A stretch of 64,000 bases of DNA, taken from Candidatus Amarobacter glycogenicus. GTDB taxonomy: Bacteria > Chloroflexota > Dehalococcoidia > Tepidiformales > Tepidiformaceae. The DNA is taken from NCBI GenBank assembly GCA_016719395.1, contig JADJZF010000002.1, positions 248,001 to 312,000 on the forward strand, read 5' to 3'. The translations under genes were made by a program, and so were the position numbers. The notes beneath the pieces were generated by a model. It was not told the origin of the DNA, ran no database searches, and saw only the letters and a program-made list of their open reading frames with translations. This document shows positions 1 to 9,366 of this stretch, piece by piece. Within the stretch, counting starts at the first letter, position 1, and every line of letters starts with the position of its first letter.

Positions 1-330
1 GGCTTCATCCGCGGTGTCATCCTCGACGCGACGCGGACCTCGGGGACAAAGAATCCCTCTCCGCGGTCCTGGAGGGGTCTCGGGGAGAGTAGTCGTGCCT
101 GGTTCACACGGTCGATGAAGCAGAGGGAGCTCGCCTGCGCCTCGCGAGGCCGCCGAGCCTCGGTCCCCCGGTTCGGCGGCAACGGCGCGGTCCCCGTCGC
201 AATAACCGCACAGGCGATACGCCCGCCGGAATTGCCCGTCGGATCAGTCACCTGGTCGTCGGCGCCGGCGTGGACCACGAGCGACGAGCCATCGGCGTCA
301 TTGATGCTGGCGGCCGCTTGAGGGTCCGGT
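1..330 (-). pseudogene. Cu/Zn superoxide dismutase-like C-terminal remnant (partial at window edge)
   Basis: Reading the minus strand in the frame GAC CCT CAA gives INDADGSSLVVHAGADD, then TDPTGNSGGRIACAVI. This is the C-terminal signature of Cu/Zn superoxide dismutases: the copper-ligand His in VVHAGADD, the active-site Arg and the disulfide Cys in GGRIAC. Known family members convert superoxide to peroxide, usually outside the cytoplasm. The N-terminal half with the other metal ligands is not recognisable upstream, where the frame meets the poly-G tract. After IACAVI the frame stays open to base 1 instead of stopping as in normal enzymes. I read it as a truncated or misassembled gene; a C-terminal extension running off the window is possible. 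Confidence 0.5.
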
Positions 331-591
<261 letters not shown>

Positions 592-1065
592 TTACGGCGG
601 CCGGAGAACCCCCGGCGTCCCTCGCGCCGCCAGCCCGAACGCCAAAGTCTTCGAATGCCCCGGGCGGGGGCCCCGGGGGGGCCCGCGGCCGCCGAAGTCG
701 GTCCGAAGCACTTCGCAGGCGATGCTCCCCGCTCCGCCGAATGCAGGGTCGCCCATTGCGGTCAGCGTGTGTGCGATCCCGGCCAGCTTCGATACCTCCC
801 GTCCGCTGTGGAGCCCGAGCGGCTCCAGCAGTCCCGCCTGGGCCTCCGCCAGGACCGTGACGGCGAACGTCCCGGATGCGGCCACCAGTTCAGTCGTGTA
901 ATTCGTCTTCGAAAGCACCACGAGCAGCCGCGGCCGCTCGGGCACAATCGAAGCGCCGAAGACCGAAACGCAAATTTGCGCGTTTGGCCCCTTCGGCCCG
1001 CGGCTCCCGATCGCGCACAGCGGCGCCCAGAAGTGAGAAAGTACGCTGATGCGTTGTTCGCTCAT
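592..1065 (-). pseudogene. Flavin reductase-like (FMN-binding split barrel) protein, 3' end corrupted
   Basis: From the ATG at 1065 (MSEQRISVLSHFWAP) about 115 residues read like a flavin-reductase/FMN-binding split-barrel domain, with segments such as VLSKTNYTTELVAASGTFAVTVLAE and a later ACEVLRTDF. These proteins bind FMN and reduce flavin or small substrates with NAD(P)H. After ACEVLRTDFGG the sequence turns into a Gly/Pro/Arg-rich tail over G/C homopolymers (660-690), where family members would have their last beta strands. The end at 592 is therefore probably a frameshift product. Longer upstream readings of the same frame overlap the HIT gene and are not believed. Confidence 0.5.
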
Positions 1066-1152
1066 GGCCGAACTGTAAACCGTCTGTAACGCTTGCTGCA
1101 CCAGACCATTTACCGTTTTACATAGAGCCCGGAGCACGTCGACAATCCCACC

Positions 1153-1501
1153 ATGCAGATGCAGGACTGCCTCTTTTGCCGGATGAGCCGTGGAGAAATC
1201 CAGGTGGAGAAGGTTGCCCAGAACGAGCACGCCTTTGCTATCCGCGACATCAATCCTCGCGCACCAATCCACTGCCTCATCATCCCGAAGGTTCACGTCG
1301 ATAGCGCCCGCGAGTTCGAGTGGAACCACACCGAGATGCTGGCCGGGAGTGTTCATGCTCGCGAAAGACGTGGCGCGCGTCGAAGGAGTCTGGGAGAGCG
1401 GCTACCGCCTCGCCTTCAACGTCGGCGATGCCGCCGGGATGACGGTCCATCACCTCCATCTGCATCTGCTCGGCGGCCGCATGCTCGGCCCCGAAGGCTA
1501 A
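1153..1501 (+). CDS. HIT family nucleotide-binding protein (single-base frameshift)
   Basis: Histidine-triad hydrolases act on AMP-linked or other nucleotide phosphoramidates. The first 60 or so codons (QDCLFCRMSRGEI, then FAIRDINPRAPIHCLIIPK) and the end (VHHLHLHLLGGRML, carrying the HxHxHxx catalytic triad) lie in different frames. Dropping one G from GGG at 1345-1347 joins them into a 115-residue protein of normal family length. Every conserved motif survives, so I read the shift as a sequence error. Its TAA shares its last base with the ATG of the HD gene (TAATG), implying translational coupling. Confidence 0.85.
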
Positions 1502-2133
1502 TGGTTGCCTCCGTCCGCGAGCAGATTGCCGCCATCCAGGCGGAGTTCGAGTCCCGGCCGGAAGGCCTCGTCCGTCACGTCCAACGCGTGCTTGTCGAAG
1601 CCCTGGACCTGGCCGACCGCTACGACCTGGACTGCGACCGGGTGACGCTCGCCGCGTGGGGACATGACCTCTTCCGGTCCTTCGCCCCGGATCAGCAAAT
1701 CAGGCTGGCAACCGAGGCAGGACTGTCCATCGAAGCGGCCGACAGGGCCGACCCGGTGCTCCTGCACGGGCCTATCGCGGCGGTAACCCTCCGGCAGCGG
1801 TTCGGCGTGATCGATGACGAGGCGCTCTCGGCGGTGCGCGACCACACCCTCGGCGCAGCGCACATGCCCATGATCGCCAAGGTCATCCTGCTGGCCGACA
1901 AGTTCGAGAAACGGAAGCGGGACCGTACACCGGTGATGAAGGAGATCCGCCGGCTCGCCTGGCGGGACCTGGACATGGCGCTGTTGTGCTGGGCCGATTG
2001 GAAGTGGATTGAGGAGCGGGAACACGGGTGGCAGAGCCATCCGGCCCACTGGCAGGCACGGACCACCTGGGTGGCCGAACACCACGCTGAACTTGCCATG
2101 CAGCTCGGCGAGGACCCGCCTACGGGATCTTGA
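1501..2133 (+). CDS. HD-domain phosphohydrolase, YqeK-like
   Basis: The 210-residue protein carries the metal-binding HD pattern: H26 (LVRHVQRV), H55-D56 (AAWGHDLF), H89 (VLLHGP), H115 (VRDHTLG) and D133 (LLADKFE). The spacing H...HD...H...H...D resembles YqeK/HDIG proteins that cleave dinucleoside polyphosphates or similar phosphoesters. The start ATG overlaps the stop of the HIT gene, and both families handle nucleotides, so a linked role in clearing nucleotide by-products is an inference. Its last 14 bases overlap the convergent LysM gene. Confidence 0.75.
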   Translation: MVASVREQIAAIQAEFESRPEGLVRHVQRVLVEALDLADRYDLDCDRVTLAAWGHDLFRSFAPDQQIRLATEAGLSIEAADRADPVLLHGPIAAVTLRQRFGVIDDEALSAVRDHTLGAAHMPMIAKVILLADKFEKRKRDRTPVMKEIRRLAWRDLDMALLCWADWKWIEEREHGWQSHPAHWQARTTWVAEHHAELAMQLGEDPPTGS

Positions 2134-2971
2134 GCTCCTTGCCAATCTGGAGCGTCGCGCAATCGGCCTCGGTCATGTTGTTGGCTTGCAGCAGCGCCGC
2201 GAGAGACACGCCGTTCGCCTCGGCAATCGTGCCGCAGAAGTCGCCGGATTTTACGACGTAGGTCTTTCCGCCCGCTCCTGGGGTACCAGTCCCCGGGGTC
2301 CGCGTTCCCGTCGCGGTTGGGCCTGCGGTACCCGGAGTCCGGGTACCGGTCGCTGTCTGGCTGCCGCCGGGCGCTTGCGTCCCGTTCGCTGGCTGCGTCG
2401 GCTGGCCGCCGGCGGCCTGGGCCGTGCGCGTCTTGTCGACCGCGGCGGCCGTCGCGACGGTGTCGGCGGGCGAGAGTCCCCCGTCGTCCCCGTCATCGAC
2501 GAGGTTCTGGATGGCGAATGCGATCGCCACGATGACGAGCGCCAGGGCGAAGAGTCCGGCCGTCATCACGGGCATGCTGATGCCGCCCGTGCGTGGCCGT
2601 GGCCCAAGGGTGCCGGCATTCGCGGGTCGCTTCGGTCGAGATTCGCCCTGGGGGCGCTGCTTCTGGCCGGGGCGTGGCGCGCGTACGGGTGCCTCGGTCG
2701 CTCCCGCGGGGGCCTGGCTCGTGCTCGCCGCGACTGGAGCGGCGGCGGCCGCCCCGGGTGCTGGCCGCGCCGGCACGCCTTCGCCAAGGTAGACCGGGCA
2801 GGTCACATGGTTCGCGCCCAGGCAATGCTTCTCCTGGTGCGGCGTCGCGATCCGGGTTGGGTTCGGCAGCCGGTAACAGCGATGCGCTTCCGTCGCGTAG
2901 GTCGCGTGGGAGTCCGCGTCATCGGCAAGGCCGAGGTACGGGCATACGGCCGAATATTCTTCCTGCGTCAC
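2120..2971 (-). CDS. Single-pass membrane protein with C-terminal LysM domain
   Basis: A GTG start at 2971 is preceded by AGGAG at suitable spacing; upstream codons in the frame look non-coding. The 283-residue product has four parts. First, a Cys/His-rich N-terminus (CPYLGLADD, HRCYRL, KHCLGANHVTCPVY) that could bind zinc. Second, a Pro/Ala/Arg-rich linker. Third, a membrane segment (VMTAGLFALALVIVAIAFAI). Fourth, an outside Thr/Gly/Pro linker ending in a LysM domain (TYVVKSGDFCGTIAEANGV). LysM domains bind N-acetylglucosamine polymers such as peptidoglycan, so a wall-anchored membrane protein with a cytoplasmic metal-binding region is likely. Function beyond that is unknown. Confidence 0.75.
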   Translation of the reverse strand: MTQEEYSAVCPYLGLADDADSHATYATEAHRCYRLPNPTRIATPHQEKHCLGANHVTCPVYLGEGVPARPAPGAAAAAPVAASTSQAPAGATEAPVRAPRPGQKQRPQGESRPKRPANAGTLGPRPRTGGISMPVMTAGLFALALVIVAIAFAIQNLVDDGDDGGLSPADTVATAAAVDKTRTAQAAGGQPTQPANGTQAPGGSQTATGTRTPGTAGPTATGTRTPGTGTPGAGGKTYVVKSGDFCGTIAEANGVSLAALLQANNMTEADCATLQIGKELKIP

Positions 2972-3277
2972 TTGTGCTCCTGTCCCGCGAGCGCTCCGAC
3001 CACCAGTTTTCCATGGTATCAGCCATATCGAAAGGCGAAAGGAGGCCACGAAGCAAGGAGTCCGGCGCCGCCGGGCCGGGGACCGCGGTAGGGGTGGGGC
3101 GCCCCATTGGGATGGGGCGCCCCTTGCGACGGGGAGGACAATGTCGCTTGGCGAACCCTTGGTCAGGAGGCCGCCTACCCTAACTAACGGACACTTCAAC
3201 TCGTGGCGAAGGGTGCCCCTCCGGATGATTCGGTGACCGTTTGGTGCAGCCCGGTATGAGTCCAATCGGGACCCGAA
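2972..3277. other. Intergenic region with a perfect hairpin
   Basis: This stretch separates two minus-strand genes, the YcaQ-like gene upstream and the LysM gene downstream. It contains the 12-bp-stem hairpin at 3096-3123. I see no supported gene: the reading frames through it have no family resemblance. The LysM promoter should lie here, but no convincing -35/-10 pair was found. Confidence 0.6.
3096..3123. repeat. Perfect inverted repeat, 12-bp stem with 4-base loop
   Basis: GGGGCGCCCCAT (3096-3107) is followed by TGGG and then the exact reverse complement ATGGGGCGCCCC (3112-3123). Each arm also contains the self-complementary decamer GGGGCGCCCC. No T-run follows on either strand, so this is not a textbook intrinsic terminator. 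It lies between two co-oriented minus-strand genes and could end the YcaQ transcript or be a protein-binding site. Confidence 0.6.
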
Positions 3278-4456
3278 TTAGTGCGCGAAGTGCCGCATTA
3301 ATCGTGCCGACAGGTTGCCTCGCTCGCCGGCCGCGATCCGCTCCAGGCCGAGCCACCGCGCCATCGCCCGGAGTTCCCTCGCCAGTGCGGTCGCCGTTTT
3401 CCCGGCCGGTGCGCCGGGTTCCAGGTGGGCAGCCGGCACGAGCAGGGTCCGCGTCTTGCGGTCTGCCTTGAGGTCGACTCGAGCCGCGAGGCGGTTGTCA
3501 TGCATGAATGGCAGCACGTAGTACCCGTACACGCGTTTCGGCTCCGGCGTGTAGATCTCGATGCGGTACCGAAATCCGAACAGTCGCTCCGTCCGCGCCC
3601 GGTCCCAGACCAGGTTGTCGAACGGACTGAGCAGGGCACTCGCGCTCAGGTTCCGTGCGGCAGCGACGCCGGGCGCCAGGTACGCCTCGTCCTTCCAGCC
3701 TTCAACACGCACCGGACGGGCCATCCCCGCTGAAACGAGTTCTGCGATCCGCGGCTTCACTTCGGCAGTCTTCAAACGGTAGTAATCCGCGACGTCGTGC
3801 GCCGTCGCGACACCAAGCGCCGCGAGCGACTGGCCCACCATTTCGCGATGGGCGTCTGCTTCCGCGTGTCCGGGGGTTTCCAGCACTTGGGGGTCGAAGA
3901 CGCGGTCCGCCACGTCGTAGATTCGCGCGAAGTTCCGCCGTTCCTTCACAGCGAGCCGCCCGTGGGCGAACTGGTATTCGAGCGCGACCTTCGCGTGGCT
4001 CCACTCCCACCACCCCTTGCTGCCGCGCTTCCCCTCGAGCTCACCCGCCTGTGCGGGTCCCTCCTCGCGCACCTTCTCCAGGACGGATGCGAAGTACGCC
4101 TGGCGCTCCGCCGTCAGGTGGCGGCTGTGCCAGCGCCGCCCGCGATCCATCCGATGGCGCAGCAGGGAGTAGTCGGCCAGCGGGATGAAGCAGGCCTCGT
4201 GCGCCCACTGCTCGAAGACGTAACGGTCACGGTACGCGAGCTCGTCGAGCATCTCCCGCCGGTACGGCCCCAACCGCGAGAAAAACGGCATGTAGTGGGC
4301 GCGCACCAGCACGTTCACCGAATCGATCTGGATCAGGCGAAGCCGGTCGATTGTCCTGCGCATGTCATCCGCGCCCGGTCTTCGCGGACGGGGGAGGCCG
4401 AACCCCTGCGCGGCGAGGGCTATCCGGCGGGCTTCGTCGCTCGAAATCGAATCCAT
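3278..4456 (-). CDS. YcaQ/AlkZ-like winged-helix DNA glycosylase (HTH_42 family)
   Basis: The 392-residue protein matches the HTH_42 winged-helix superfamily, whose bacterial members are DNA glycosylases that excise bulky alkylated or crosslinked bases. The QxD catalytic motif of the YcaQ (AlkX) branch is seen as Q43-I-D45 in LIQIDSVNVLVRAHY. Further along are the family-like FEQWAHEACFIPLADY and LLSPFDNLVWDRARTERLF segments. Length is normal for the family. It is a single-gene unit on the minus strand, directly upstream and divergent of the translation superoperon. The call rests on motif recall, so substrate preference is unknown. Confidence 0.8.
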   Translation of the reverse strand: MDSISSDEARRIALAAQGFGLPRPRRPGADDMRRTIDRLRLIQIDSVNVLVRAHYMPFFSRLGPYRREMLDELAYRDRYVFEQWAHEACFIPLADYSLLRHRMDRGRRWHSRHLTAERQAYFASVLEKVREEGPAQAGELEGKRGSKGWWEWSHAKVALEYQFAHGRLAVKERRNFARIYDVADRVFDPQVLETPGHAEADAHREMVGQSLAALGVATAHDVADYYRLKTAEVKPRIAELVSAGMARPVRVEGWKDEAYLAPGVAAARNLSASALLSPFDNLVWDRARTERLFGFRYRIEIYTPEPKRVYGYYVLPFMHDNRLAARVDLKADRKTRTLLVPAAHLEPGAPAGKTATALARELRAMARWLGLERIAAGERGNLSARLMRHFAH

Positions 4457-4508
4457 GAACCGCTATTCTAGGCGGCAGCGGAGCCACCGGTTGAGGCTGT
4501 CCCTGAAG

Positions 4509-4536
4509 TTGACAGCACTTATCGCTGTGATACTCT
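4509..4536 (+). promoter_or_regulatory. Candidate sigma-70-type promoter of the translation superoperon
   Basis: A consensus -35 TTGACA (4509-4514) is followed after 16 bases by TACTCT (4531-4536) with an upstream TG, an extended -10 arrangement. It is the only near-consensus pair in the 298-base gap ahead of rpsL. The predicted transcript would carry a leader of about 210 bases. It starts only about 55 bases from the divergent YcaQ-like gene. Confidence 0.6.
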
Positions 4537-4644
4537 TCTCATTCGGCGCTTATTGACTGGCGAACTTTACGAGTTTGCGCAGGTCGCGAAGCTGAGTGCT
4601 TGAAGACGGCTCTGGCCCATGACGGTGCCGGGGCGCTGTTCACG

Positions 4645-4666
4645 AACAGGCTTTTCGGCCTGTTTT
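4645..4666 (+). promoter_or_regulatory. Hairpin with T-run in the rpsL leader (possible attenuator)
   Basis: AACAGGC (4645-4651) pairs with GCCTGTT (4658-4664) across a TTTTCG loop. The last two T of the stem plus TT give a short T-run, and outer bases CACGAA and TTCGTG can extend the pairing across a two-base bulge. Lying about 90 bases ahead of rpsL, it resembles a weak intrinsic terminator and could act as an attenuator or a ribosomal-protein binding leader. Confidence 0.35.
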
Positions 4667-4754
4667 CGTGCCCAGAACAAGAAGGCCCCAAACGGCCAAA
4701 CACCGCGGTTTCTGAATTCAGGCCGCCCGAAATGCCCAATGCAGGGGAGCAGCG

Positions 4755-5198
4755 ATGCCGACCATCAACCAGCTCGTCCGCAAGGGACGCACGCCGAAGA
4801 CGAAGAAGTCTGGCGCGCCTGCCCTGCTCTTCAGCTTCAACTCGCATTCCAACCGGCTCACCAAGGTCGGCGGGAAGTCGGGTTCCCCCCAGAAGCGGGG
4901 CGTCTGCACCCAGGTGCGCACCCAGACGCCAAAGAAGCCGAACTCGGCCCTCCGCAAGGTGGCCCGCGTCCGCCTCTCGAACGGCATCGAAGTCACCGCC
5001 TACATCCCCGGCGAGGGTCACAGCCTCCAGGAGCACTCCGTTGTGCTCGTCCGCGGCGGCCGCGTGAAAGACCTCCCGGGCGTCCGCTATCACATCGTCC
5101 GTGGCGCCCTCGATGCGACCGGCGTGAACAACCGCAAGCAGGGCCGTTCCAAGTACGGCACCCGCAAGAACGCCCAAGCGGCCGGCCGCAAGAAGTAA
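4755..5198 (+). CDS. rpsL: 30S ribosomal protein S12
   Basis: S12 sits at the decoding centre of the small subunit. The 147-residue product opens with MPTINQLVRKGR and carries TPKKPNSALRK and the streptomycin/beta-methylthio loop VKDLPGVRYH, with wild-type Lys, Asp and Pro. About 20 extra residues (LLFSFNSHSNRLTKVGGKSG) lie between the N-terminal arm and GSPQKRG, at the site where some Gram-positive S12 proteins have an insertion. AGGGGAG precedes the ATG. First gene of the str operon, 22 bases ahead of rpsG. Confidence 0.98.
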   Translation: MPTINQLVRKGRTPKTKKSGAPALLFSFNSHSNRLTKVGGKSGSPQKRGVCTQVRTQTPKKPNSALRKVARVRLSNGIEVTAYIPGEGHSLQEHSVVLVRGGRVKDLPGVRYHIVRGALDATGVNNRKQGRSKYGTRKNAQAAGRKK

Positions 5199-5220
5199 GG
5201 CCTGACAGGAGTCTTCGACA

Positions 5221-5691
5221 ATGGCCCGACGTAACCGTCCAGAACGGCGCCCGACCCTGCCCGATGCGCGCTTCAACTCGTCCACCGTGCAGGTCCTCAT
5301 CAACAAGGTGATGACACGGGGCAAGAAGAGCACCGCCGAACGCGTGGTCTATGGCGCGTTCGATCGCATCCAGACGCAGACGGGCCGCGACCCGCTGGAC
5401 GTCTTCCAGCAGGCCGTGCGCAACACCACGCCCGTGCTCGAAGTGAAGCCCCGCCGCGTTGGTGGCGCCACCTACCAGGTTCCGGTCGAGATCCGCGCCG
5501 ACCGTCGGCTTGCGCTTTCCATGCGCTGGCTCCTCACCGCCGCTCGCAGCCGCAACGGCCGCTCCATGAGCGAGAAACTCGCCAGCGAGTTCCTCGACGC
5601 TGCAAATAACACCGGTGCTGCCATCAAGCGCCGCGACGACACCCACCGTATGGCCGAAGCCAACCGCGCCTTCGTCCATTACCGCTGGTAA
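5221..5691 (+). CDS. rpsG: 30S ribosomal protein S7
   Basis: S7 nucleates assembly of the 30S head and contacts E-site tRNA. The 156-residue product shows the typical MARRNRPERR start, VLINKVMTRGKKSTAERV and the ending NRAFVHYRW. Length is normal. An AGGAG sequence lies just upstream of the ATG. It sits between rpsL and fusA in the conserved str order; in some bacteria S7 represses this operon, but no such site was identified here. Confidence 0.98.
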   Translation: MARRNRPERRPTLPDARFNSSTVQVLINKVMTRGKKSTAERVVYGAFDRIQTQTGRDPLDVFQQAVRNTTPVLEVKPRRVGGATYQVPVEIRADRRLALSMRWLLTAARSRNGRSMSEKLASEFLDAANNTGAAIKRRDDTHRMAEANRAFVHYRW

Positions 5692-5712
5692 GCGAAAGGC
5701 CTCGGAGAATTC

Positions 5713-7785
5713 ATGCCCCGCACTGTTGAACTCGAGCGCATTCGGAACATCGGCATCATTGCCCACATCGACGCGGGCAAGACGACGGTGTCCGAACGCG
5801 TCCTCTTCTACACCGGGAAAACGTACAAGATCGGTGAGGTCCATGAGGGTGCGGCGACCATGGACTGGATGGAACAGGAGCGCGAGCGCGGAATCACCAT
5901 CACCTCCGCCGCCACCTCCTGTGAATGGAACGACCACCACTTCAACCTGATCGATACTCCCGGCCACGTCGATTTCACCGCCGAGGTCGAACGCAACCTG
6001 CGCGTCCTCGATGGCGGCGTCGTCGTTTTCGACTCCGTGGCCGGCGTTGAACCCCAGACCGAGACGGTGTGGCGCCAGGCCGACCGCTACGGCGTCCCCC
6101 GCATCGCCTTTGTAAACAAGATGGACCGGACCGGCGCCGACTTCTGGCGCACTGTGGACATGATGATCGACCGCCTCGGCGGCAACCCCATCCCCATCCA
6201 GATCCCTGTTGGCTCCGAAGGCGAGTTCAATGGCTGCATCGACCTCATCGAGAACTGCTGGTGGTGGTTCGGCGGCGAGAAGGGCGACAAGCCCGAGCGC
6301 CGCGACATCCCCGAGCACCTGCAGCAGGCCGCGGCCGAAGCGCGCGACAAGCTCATCGAGGGCATCGGCAACGTCGATGACCAGATCGCCATCAGCTACC
6401 TCGAGGGCCACGACATCGGCACCCACGAGTTGAAGACCGCCATCCGCCGGGCGACGCTCCTGAGCCTCGCGGTCCCGGTGCTTTGCGGCTCGGCGCTCAA
6501 GAACAAGGGCGTCCAGCTCATGCTGGACGCGGTCGTCGATTACCTTCCGAGCCCGATCGACATCCCCCCGGTGAAGGGCACGGACCCGAAGCGCGGCGGC
6601 GAAGTCGAACGAGGCGTGTCCGATCAGGAGCCGCTGAGCGCCATCGCCTTCAAGATCGTGACCGACCCCTTCGTCGGCCGTCTCGCCTACATCCGCGTCT
6701 ACAGCGGCGTGCTCAAGGCCGGCGAAGGCGTCTACAACTCCACCAAGGACGAACGCGAGCGCGTTGGCCGCCTCCTCCTGATGCATGCGAACCAGCGCGA
6801 GGAGATTGCCGAGATCGGCACCGGCGGCATCGCAGCCGTCGTTGGCCTCAAGCAGACGTTCACCGGCGATACCCTCTGCGCCCAGGACCATCCCGTCATC
6901 CTCGAGAACATCACCTTCCCGGAGCCCGTTATCCGCGTGGCCCTGGAGCCCAAGAGCAAGGAAGACCAGGACAAGCTGGGCGTCTCACTCGGGAAGATGG
7001 CCGAAGAAGACCCGACCTTCCACTGGACCTTCGATGAAGAAGCTGGCCAGACCCTTATCTCGGGAATGGGCGAACTCCACCTCGAAGTCATCGTCGACCG
7101 CATGAAGCGTGAGCACAAAGTGGAAGCCAACGTGGGCCGCCCCCAGGTGAGCTACCGCGAAGCTATCACCCAGAAGGCTCGCGCCGAGGGCCGCTTCGTG
7201 CGCCAGAGCGGTGGCCGCGGGCAGTACGGCGTTGTCGAGCTCGAAGTCGAACCGCTCGAACGCGGCATGGGCTACGTCTTCGAAAACAAGATCGTTGGCG
7301 GCTCGGTCCCGAAGGAATACATCCCGGCCGTGGGCCAGGGCGCCAAGGAAGCCCTCCAGGGCGGCATCCTCGCGGGCTACCCGGTCCTCGATGTGAAGGT
7401 CAGCCTTCTCGATGGCAGCTTCCATGCCGTCGACTCTTCCGAAATGGCCTTCAAGAACGCCGGCTCCATCGGCGTGAAGGAAGCGGCCCGCAGGGCCGGC
7501 ATCGTCATCCTCGAACCGATCATGAAGGTCGAGGTGCGCTGCCCGGAGGATTACTTCGGGTCGGTTGTCGGCGACATCAACTCGCGGCGCGGCATCATCA
7601 TGGGTACGGATTCGATGGGCAAGACCCAGATCGTCCACGCCATGGTCCCGCTCGCCGAGACCTTCGGTTACTCCACAGACCTGAGATCGCTTTCTCAGGG
7701 CCGCGCGAGTTACAGCATGGAATTCGACCACTACGAAGAAGTTCCCAAGAACGTCGCCGCCCAGCTCACGAAGCAGTCGGCGTAA
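5713..7785 (+). CDS. fusA: Translation elongation factor G
   Basis: EF-G is the GTPase that drives ribosomal translocation. The 690-residue product has the G1 loop AHIDAGKTT, switch II DTPGHVDF and the NKMDRTG guanine-specificity motif. Domain II and domain IV segments follow (SGGRGQYGVVELEVEP; SEMAFKNAGSIGVKEAA). Length matches canonical EF-G rather than the EF-G2 or release/recycling paralogues. It lies 21 bases after rpsG with a GGAG site upstream. Confidence 0.98.
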   Translation: MPRTVELERIRNIGIIAHIDAGKTTVSERVLFYTGKTYKIGEVHEGAATMDWMEQERERGITITSAATSCEWNDHHFNLIDTPGHVDFTAEVERNLRVLDGGVVVFDSVAGVEPQTETVWRQADRYGVPRIAFVNKMDRTGADFWRTVDMMIDRLGGNPIPIQIPVGSEGEFNGCIDLIENCWWWFGGEKGDKPERRDIPEHLQQAAAEARDKLIEGIGNVDDQIAISYLEGHDIGTHELKTAIRRATLLSLAVPVLCGSALKNKGVQLMLDAVVDYLPSPIDIPPVKGTDPKRGGEVERGVSDQEPLSAIAFKIVTDPFVGRLAYIRVYSGVLKAGEGVYNSTKDERERVGRLLLMHANQREEIAEIGTGGIAAVVGLKQTFTGDTLCAQDHPVILENITFPEPVIRVALEPKSKEDQDKLGVSLGKMAEEDPTFHWTFDEEAGQTLISGMGELHLEVIVDRMKREHKVEANVGRPQVSYREAITQKARAEGRFVRQSGGRGQYGVVELEVEPLERGMGYVFENKIVGGSVPKEYIPAVGQGAKEALQGGILAGYPVLDVKVSLLDGSFHAVDSSEMAFKNAGSIGVKEAARRAGIVILEPIMKVEVRCPEDYFGSVVGDINSRRGIIMGTDSMGKTQIVHAMVPLAETFGYSTDLRSLSQGRASYSMEFDHYEEVPKNVAAQLTKQSA

Positions 7786-7827
7786 CCCAACCGCGAACAC
7801 GCTCCACACCAGGAAAGGAATCCATCA

Positions 7828-9027
<1,200 letters not shown>

Positions 9028-9055
9028 GCGATTCCGCGAACCGAGGGGAACGCAC

Positions 9056-9364
9056 ATGGCACGTCAGCAAATTCGGATAAAGCTCAAGGCGTACGATCAC
9101 CGCCTCCTGGATCAGTCGGCTCGGCAGATTGTCGAAGCAGCCGAACGGACCGGCGCGGCCGTGGCCGGCCCTGTGCCGCTCCCGACCTCGATCGACAAGT
9201 TCACGGTGCTGAAAGGCCCGCACATCCACAAGGATGCCCGCGAGCAATTCGAAATCCGGACCCACAAGCGGCTCATCGACATCATGGAGCCGACTTCCAA
9301 GACGGTGGACACGCTCATGCGGCTTCAGCTGCCGAGCGGTGTCGACATCGAGATCAAGCTGTAG
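9056..9364 (+). CDS. rpsJ: 30S ribosomal protein S10
   Basis: S10 is a 30S head protein and, as NusE, a partner in transcription antitermination. The 102-residue product has IRIKLKAYDHRLLDQSA and HIHKDAREQFEIRTHKR, with the normal C-terminus LPSGVDIEIKL. It begins the S10 operon genes 28 bases after tuf, with GAGGGGAACGC upstream, so the str and S10 groups appear fused into one transcription unit. Confidence 0.98.
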   Translation: MARQQIRIKLKAYDHRLLDQSARQIVEAAERTGAAVAGPVPLPTSIDKFTVLKGPHIHKDAREQFEIRTHKRLIDIMEPTSKTVDTLMRLQLPSGVDIEIKL

Positions 9365-9366
9365 CC

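Noticed and set aside
4993..6891. Long minus-strand open frame (over 600 codons) opposite rpsG and fusA
   Set aside because: A shadow of high-GC coding sequence; fusA on the plus strand is unambiguous.
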